DNA of 36,905 nt from Lachnospiraceae bacterium (GTDB lineage: Bacteria > Bacillota > Clostridia > Lachnospirales > Lachnospiraceae). Made by a program: the position numbers and the translations under genes. Under the pieces are notes generated by a model that was not told where the DNA came from, did no database searches, and was given only the letters and a program-made list of their open reading frames with translations. This document shows positions 33,487 to 36,905 of this stretch, piece by piece; position 1 is the first letter of the stretch, and each line of letters begins with the position of its first letter. The stretch spans positions 1-36,905 of the forward strand of contig JAFUKH010000040.1 in NCBI GenBank assembly GCA_017467845.1, written 5' to 3'.

Positions 33487-33515
33487 ATTATACACCTACT
33501 ATTACGATAGTGCAA
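33487..33515 (-). promoter_or_regulatory. Strong promoter of the F420-ligase-like gene
   Basis: On the minus strand TTGCAC (complement of 33510-33515) and a perfect TATAAT (complement of 33487-33492) are exactly 17 nt apart. It gives a leader of about 45 nt. Confidence 0.8.
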
Positions 33516-33590
33516 GAAAGTATGAAAAATTTAATTGTGTGACTTCTTTTCATATGGGGAGAAATTATGAGGAAAAATACGCGCAATTAG

Positions 33591-33619
33591 TTGAAAGATA
33601 TACGTATTTTGGGTAAAAT
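33591..33619 (+). promoter_or_regulatory. Promoter of the GNAT-GH13 pair
   Basis: TTGAAA (33591-33596) and TAAAAT (33614-33619) are 17 nt apart, ending about 37 nt before the acetyltransferase start. Confidence 0.6.
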
Positions 33620-33655
33620 TTATACAGAAGTATTTTATATGGAAAGAGGAAATGT

Positions 33656-34150
33656 ATGAATATCAGAAATGCAAAAATGGAAGAACTTCCACAGATTGAA
33701 GCAATTTATGAAAGAGCAAGAAATTATATGAAAGAGACCGGTAATCCAAATCAGTGGCAGGACAAGTATCCGTTGCCGGAGTGGATCGTAAGGGATATTG
33801 CAAATGGTGACCTGTATGTGTGTGTGGATGAGGGGGAGCTTTGCGGAGTTTTTTACTTTTCCTTAGAGCCCGACCCGGATTATCGGCTGATTGAGAATGG
33901 TAAGTGGCGTAGTAATGCGCCTCACGGAATTATTCACCGGGTTGCCAGTAGTGGAACCAGAAAAGGGGTGTTCCCGGCGATTTTAAATTACTGCAAAGGA
34001 ATCATCGGAAATATCCGTATGGATACCCATGCAGAGAATAAGGTTATGCAGCATGTGCTGGAGAAGCAGGGCTTTGTCCATTGCGGAACCGTGTATGTAA
34101 GAGGAGACAGCCCCAGAATGGCTTACCAGTTCATGGAGGAGAGAAAATGA
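33656..34150 (+). CDS. GNAT-family N-acetyltransferase
   Basis: This 164-residue protein has the GNAT fold: LPQIEAIYERARNYM at the start, VFYFSLEPD in the central strands, IHRVASSGTRKGVFPAIL in the acetyl-CoA loop position, and IRMDTHAENKVMQHVLEKQGF with HCGTVYV at the end. The acetyl-CoA loop is less glycine-rich than classical RxxGxG. The acceptor is unknown. AGAGGA lies 5 nt before the ATG. Its stop overlaps the start of the GH13 gene (ATGA), so the two are coupled. Confidence 0.85.
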   Translation: MNIRNAKMEELPQIEAIYERARNYMKETGNPNQWQDKYPLPEWIVRDIANGDLYVCVDEGELCGVFYFSLEPDPDYRLIENGKWRSNAPHGIIHRVASSGTRKGVFPAILNYCKGIIGNIRMDTHAENKVMQHVLEKQGFVHCGTVYVRGDSPRMAYQFMEERK

Positions 34151-36000
34151 GCGAAGCAAATAAAATGACAATGGAAAGTACGATAGGACAGCTTTATGCC
34201 ACACCCATCGGACATGATACCATGGCTAAGGTAGTGATGCAGCTGGGAGCGCCCGAGGTACTTCTTCAAAAGGGACCTCTTGCCAATATGAAACTGAAGA
34301 CTTTGGCCGGGATAGCGGAAAAGGTGCTGGGGGAGGGTTTCTTTGACGCACTGTTGCATTTGGTGAACAGTGAAAAAGATATGCCGATAATCTCTAAAGG
34401 AAAAATCAGTCATAAGTGGTGGAAGGAAGCGGTGTTTTATCAGATTTATCCCAGAAGCTTCTATGACACGGATGGTGACGGTATCGGTGACCTCAGAGGT
34501 ATTATTGAGAAGCTGGATTATCTTGAAGAACTTGGGGTAACTGCACTCTGGCTTTCTCCCATCTACGACTCTCCCAATGATGATAACGGGTACGATATCA
34601 GGGATTACCACAAGATTATGGAAGAATTCGGAACCATGGAGGATTTTGAGGAGCTTCTTTCCAAGGTGCATGAGAAGGGCATGAAGCTGATAATGGATTT
34701 GGTAATCAACCATACCTCAGATGAGCATAAGTGGTTTCGGGAGGCATTAAAAGATCCGGATTCCAAATATCGGAATTACTACCATTTACGTAAAGGTGAC
34801 GGTAGCGACAATCCGCCCAACAACTGGACCAGCTTTTTCTCCGGAAGTGCATGGAATCATTATAAGGAGTCGGATGAGTGGGCGTTGCATCTCTTTTCCA
34901 GGAAACAGATGGACTTAAATTGGGACAATCCTCAGGTACGGGAGGATTTGGTTGCCATGATAAATTGGTGGCTGGATAAGGGCGTTGACGGCTTTCGAAT
35001 GGATGTTATCAACTATATTTCTAAGGAACCGGAATTACCTCAGGGCAATACCATTATCGGCAAAATGATGGGATACACCGGAATCGAGAATTATTATTAC
35101 GGGCCTAATTTGCACAAATATCTGCGACAGGTGCGGGCAGAAGCCTTTGATAAATACGGCGCTTTTTCGGTAGGTGAAACTCCGGGCGTGGGAATCAATA
35201 TGTGTCGCCTGCTTACCGGAGAAGAGCGGAAGGAGCTGGATATGGTATTTTCCTTCGACCATCTGGAAACCCCGGGACATGTGCGTATGGAGGACTATGA
35301 GTACGATTTGAATTACTATAGGGATTATATCTGCGAGTGGGTGGGAAACTACGGAAACAATTGCTGGATGTCCCTGTTCTACAACAACCATGATAATCCG
35401 AGAATGATTAGTAAGGTGACAAAGGATGCGAAATATTATCCGGCACTCTCTAAGCTTCTTGCGGTGATGCAGCTGACCATGAAGGGAACTCCTTTTATTT
35501 TCCAGGGTGAAGAGATGGGGCTTTCCAATTACCGGTTTACTTCCATGGAGCAGATTACGGATGTGGAGGCAAAGGGGTACTATCAGGAGCTGCTGGATAG
35601 AGGAAAGACACCCGGGCAGGCCTTTGCAACCATCCTTGCAGGCACCAGAGAGCATTGTAGAGTGTTGCTCCCTTGGAATGAGAAATTACCGTCATATCAT
35701 GATGGTTTGAAGCAGGAAATTAATGAGGACGTTCAGGAGGCCTATCGTCAACTTATTGCGCTCCGTAAGGCAGATGAGACTTTAGTTTACGGTGATTTCA
35801 AGATATTGAATGATAAAAGAGACCGTTTTACTTATAGCCGTGGTCTTAATGGACGTCGTTACATTATTGACTGCAATCTGGGGCAAAAGAAGCAGAAGGC
35901 TTATCAGTCCCGTGGAGACTATGAGCTGGTTTATGCTTCCGCAGAGTGGGAAGATGGCTTTTTGCAACCCTATGAGGCGCGGATTTGGAGAAAGAAGTAG
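34147..36000 (+). CDS. GH13 oligo-1,6-glucosidase/alpha-glucosidase with N-terminal extension
   Basis: This 617-residue enzyme carries a GH13 barrel starting near residue 90 (EAVFYQIYPRSFYDTDGDGI). Its regions are DLVINHTSDEHKWF, GFRMDVIN (nucleophile D), VGETPGV (acid/base E) and YNNHDNPR, typical of alpha-1,4/1,6-oligoglucosidases; MDLNWDNPQVR and the calcium loop DTDGDGIGD fit too. The first 85 or so residues (TIGQLYATPIGHDTMAKVVM) are an extra helical domain of unknown role. There is no signal peptide, so it acts in the cytoplasm on isomaltose or maltose-type oligomers. GGAGGAG precedes ATG 34147, which overlaps the previous stop. ATG 34081 is in frame but lies inside the GNAT gene. Confidence 0.92.
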   Translation: MSEANKMTMESTIGQLYATPIGHDTMAKVVMQLGAPEVLLQKGPLANMKLKTLAGIAEKVLGEGFFDALLHLVNSEKDMPIISKGKISHKWWKEAVFYQIYPRSFYDTDGDGIGDLRGIIEKLDYLEELGVTALWLSPIYDSPNDDNGYDIRDYHKIMEEFGTMEDFEELLSKVHEKGMKLIMDLVINHTSDEHKWFREALKDPDSKYRNYYHLRKGDGSDNPPNNWTSFFSGSAWNHYKESDEWALHLFSRKQMDLNWDNPQVREDLVAMINWWLDKGVDGFRMDVINYISKEPELPQGNTIIGKMMGYTGIENYYYGPNLHKYLRQVRAEAFDKYGAFSVGETPGVGINMCRLLTGEERKELDMVFSFDHLETPGHVRMEDYEYDLNYYRDYICEWVGNYGNNCWMSLFYNNHDNPRMISKVTKDAKYYPALSKLLAVMQLTMKGTPFIFQGEEMGLSNYRFTSMEQITDVEAKGYYQELLDRGKTPGQAFATILAGTREHCRVLLPWNEKLPSYHDGLKQEINEDVQEAYRQLIALRKADETLVYGDFKILNDKRDRFTYSRGLNGRRYIIDCNLGQKKQKAYQSRGDYELVYASAEWEDGFLQPYEARIWRKK

Positions 36001-36049
36001 CGTGGGAGGCCGTGTCGAAATTTGTGGAGAATAAGATGATAAAATATGT

Positions 36050-36078
36050 TTGTAACAGCGAGGTAATGGGTGTATGAT
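36050..36078 (+). promoter_or_regulatory. nadE promoter
   Basis: TTGTAA (36050-36055) and TATGAT (36073-36078) are exactly 17 nt apart, giving a leader of about 45 nt before nadE. Confidence 0.6.
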
Positions 36079-36129
36079 ATAGGCGCGGAGCGAACATCGG
36101 TATCAGACAGCCCGCCAGGAGGAAAAGTT

Positions 36130-36864
36130 ATGTATAGTTTTAATGCAGTAGAAGTTAAAGATAGATGTGTTGCATGGATTCAGGAGTTTTTTGAGAAAAA
36201 CGGTCCGGGATGTAACGCCATTGTTGGCATTTCCGGCGGAAAGGACAGCTCCGTGGTAGCTGCTCTCTGTGTGGAGGCTCTCGGCAAGGACAGAGTCATC
36301 GGTGTACTGATGCCTTGCGGCGAGCAGGCGGATATTGATGCCGCAAGAAAACTGGTGAATCATCTTGGAATCAAGAATTATGAAGTAAATGTGAAAGCTG
36401 CGGTAGATGGTGTGCTCAGTAGCGTTGCTGATGCGAATGTGGAGCTTACTACTCAGGCCAGAACCAATCTTCCACCCAGAATCCGTATGAGTACTTTATA
36501 TGCAGTAGGTCAGAGTATGAACGGACGTGTAGCAAATACCTGTAATCTCTCTGAGGACTGGGTAGGCTACTCTACCAGATATGGTGACGCAGCCGGTGAT
36601 TTCAGTCCGTTGTCCTTCTTGACAGTAACCGAAGTGAAGGAGATTGGAAAATTACTTGGTCTTCCTATTGATTTAGTGGAGAAAGTACCGATCGATGGCT
36701 TGTGCGGCAAGACCGACGAAGAGAATTTAGGCTTTACTTATGCAATGCTGGACAAGTATATTCGTGAAGGAATCTGCGAGGATGAAGCGATTAAGGAGCG
36801 TATAGATACCTTACATGTACGCAATCAGTTTAAATTGGAATTTATGCCCTGCTTCAGACCGTAA
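36130..36864 (+). CDS. nadE: Ammonia-dependent NAD+ synthetase
   Basis: This 244-residue N-type ATP pyrophosphatase amidates nicotinic acid adenine dinucleotide to NAD+. The PP-loop is SGGKDSS at 35-41; NLSEDWVGYSTRYGDAAGDF and GLCGKTDEENLGFTYAMLD are the family's substrate loops. There is no N-terminal glutaminase (nitrilase) domain, so it should use free ammonia. ATG 36130 is chosen because AGGAGG lies just upstream; the open frame extends 20 codons further, overlapping the promoter. The 41 bases after the stop (36865-36905) hold nothing recognisable. Confidence 0.95.
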   Translation: MYSFNAVEVKDRCVAWIQEFFEKNGPGCNAIVGISGGKDSSVVAALCVEALGKDRVIGVLMPCGEQADIDAARKLVNHLGIKNYEVNVKAAVDGVLSSVADANVELTTQARTNLPPRIRMSTLYAVGQSMNGRVANTCNLSEDWVGYSTRYGDAAGDFSPLSFLTVTEVKEIGKLLGLPIDLVEKVPIDGLCGKTDEENLGFTYAMLDKYIREGICEDEAIKERIDTLHVRNQFKLEFMPCFRP

Positions 36865-36905
36865 AGAAAAAGAAGGGGCAGCTGCAAAATATAGAGAGCT
36901 GGGGA

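Noticed and set aside
33359-33616. 85-codon plus-strand frame over the F420-ligase-like start region
   Set aside because: It is antisense to the start of a strong gene and crosses its promoter; no ribosome site.
35035-35655. 206-codon minus-strand frame inside the GH13 oligoglucosidase
   Set aside because: The plus-strand gene has all GH13 motifs here; the antisense frame looks like chance.

Overview
This 36.9 kb stretch looks like chromosome of an anaerobic, endospore-forming, motile Firmicute of the Lachnospiraceae type (Clostridia). The reasons are a complete spoIIAA-spoIIAB-sigF cluster followed by spoVAA-spoVAB-spoVAC, a valine T-box ahead of valS, strong AGGAGG ribosome binding sites, many U-tract terminators, GH13 and GH115 glycosidases with no signal peptide, and a chemoreceptor plus GGDEF proteins. 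No rRNA, tRNA, CRISPR array or recognisable transposase was seen. The species assignment is inference.

Layout. (1) 1-5.8 kb is a DNA-repair block: a radical SAM protein of the 'link_UDG' type with its usual partner gene, behind a promoter carrying LexA/DinR-like (SOS) boxes; then a Crh-like HPr homologue lacking the catalytic histidine, and an XPD/DinG-type helicase with a Cas4/RecB-like nuclease domain fused at its N-terminus. (2) 5.8-10.1 kb: an AT-rich intergenic region with three DnaA-box-like nonamers, a cytoplasmic GH13 glycosidase, a diguanylate cyclase and an ECF-transporter S component. (3) 10.2-15 kb: T-box, valS, a proline-rich tail-anchored small protein, folC and a 48-codon gene overlapping its end. 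(4) 15-20.9 kb is a sporulation block: a zinc-ribbon/TPR membrane protein, the sigma-F operon, a membrane-anchored GH25 protein and three spoVA genes (spoVAD/spoVAE are absent). (5) 21-24.8 kb: an AraC-HTH/GGDEF fusion, then a 1.5 kb island holding a stand-alone PD-(D/E)XK nuclease-like gene bracketed by near-identical-loop hairpins, then a MATE transporter; a fragment resembling the MATE 3' end lies on the far side of the island. (6) 24.9-29.4 kb: amidohydrolase plus a very large GH115 alpha-glucuronidase, ending in a 221 bp imperfect palindrome. (7) 29.8-36.9 kb: a chemoreceptor with a Lys/Pro-rich N-terminus, an F420:glutamate-ligase homologue behind a near-consensus promoter, a GNAT acetyltransferase overlapping a GH13 oligoglucosidase, and ammonia-dependent NAD synthetase.

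The best candidate for something undescribed is the nuclease island at about 21.98-23.11 kb. Two hairpins share an almost invariant 16-nt loop while their outer stems differ with pairing kept; further GATAC/GTATC inverted repeats and a possible pseudoknot lie close to the gene. This resembles a nuclease paired with a structured RNA or DNA partner, but that is a hypothesis. Other points of note are the SOS-box control of the radical SAM operon, two long imperfect palindromes, and an F420-ligase homologue where no F420 biosynthesis gene is visible.
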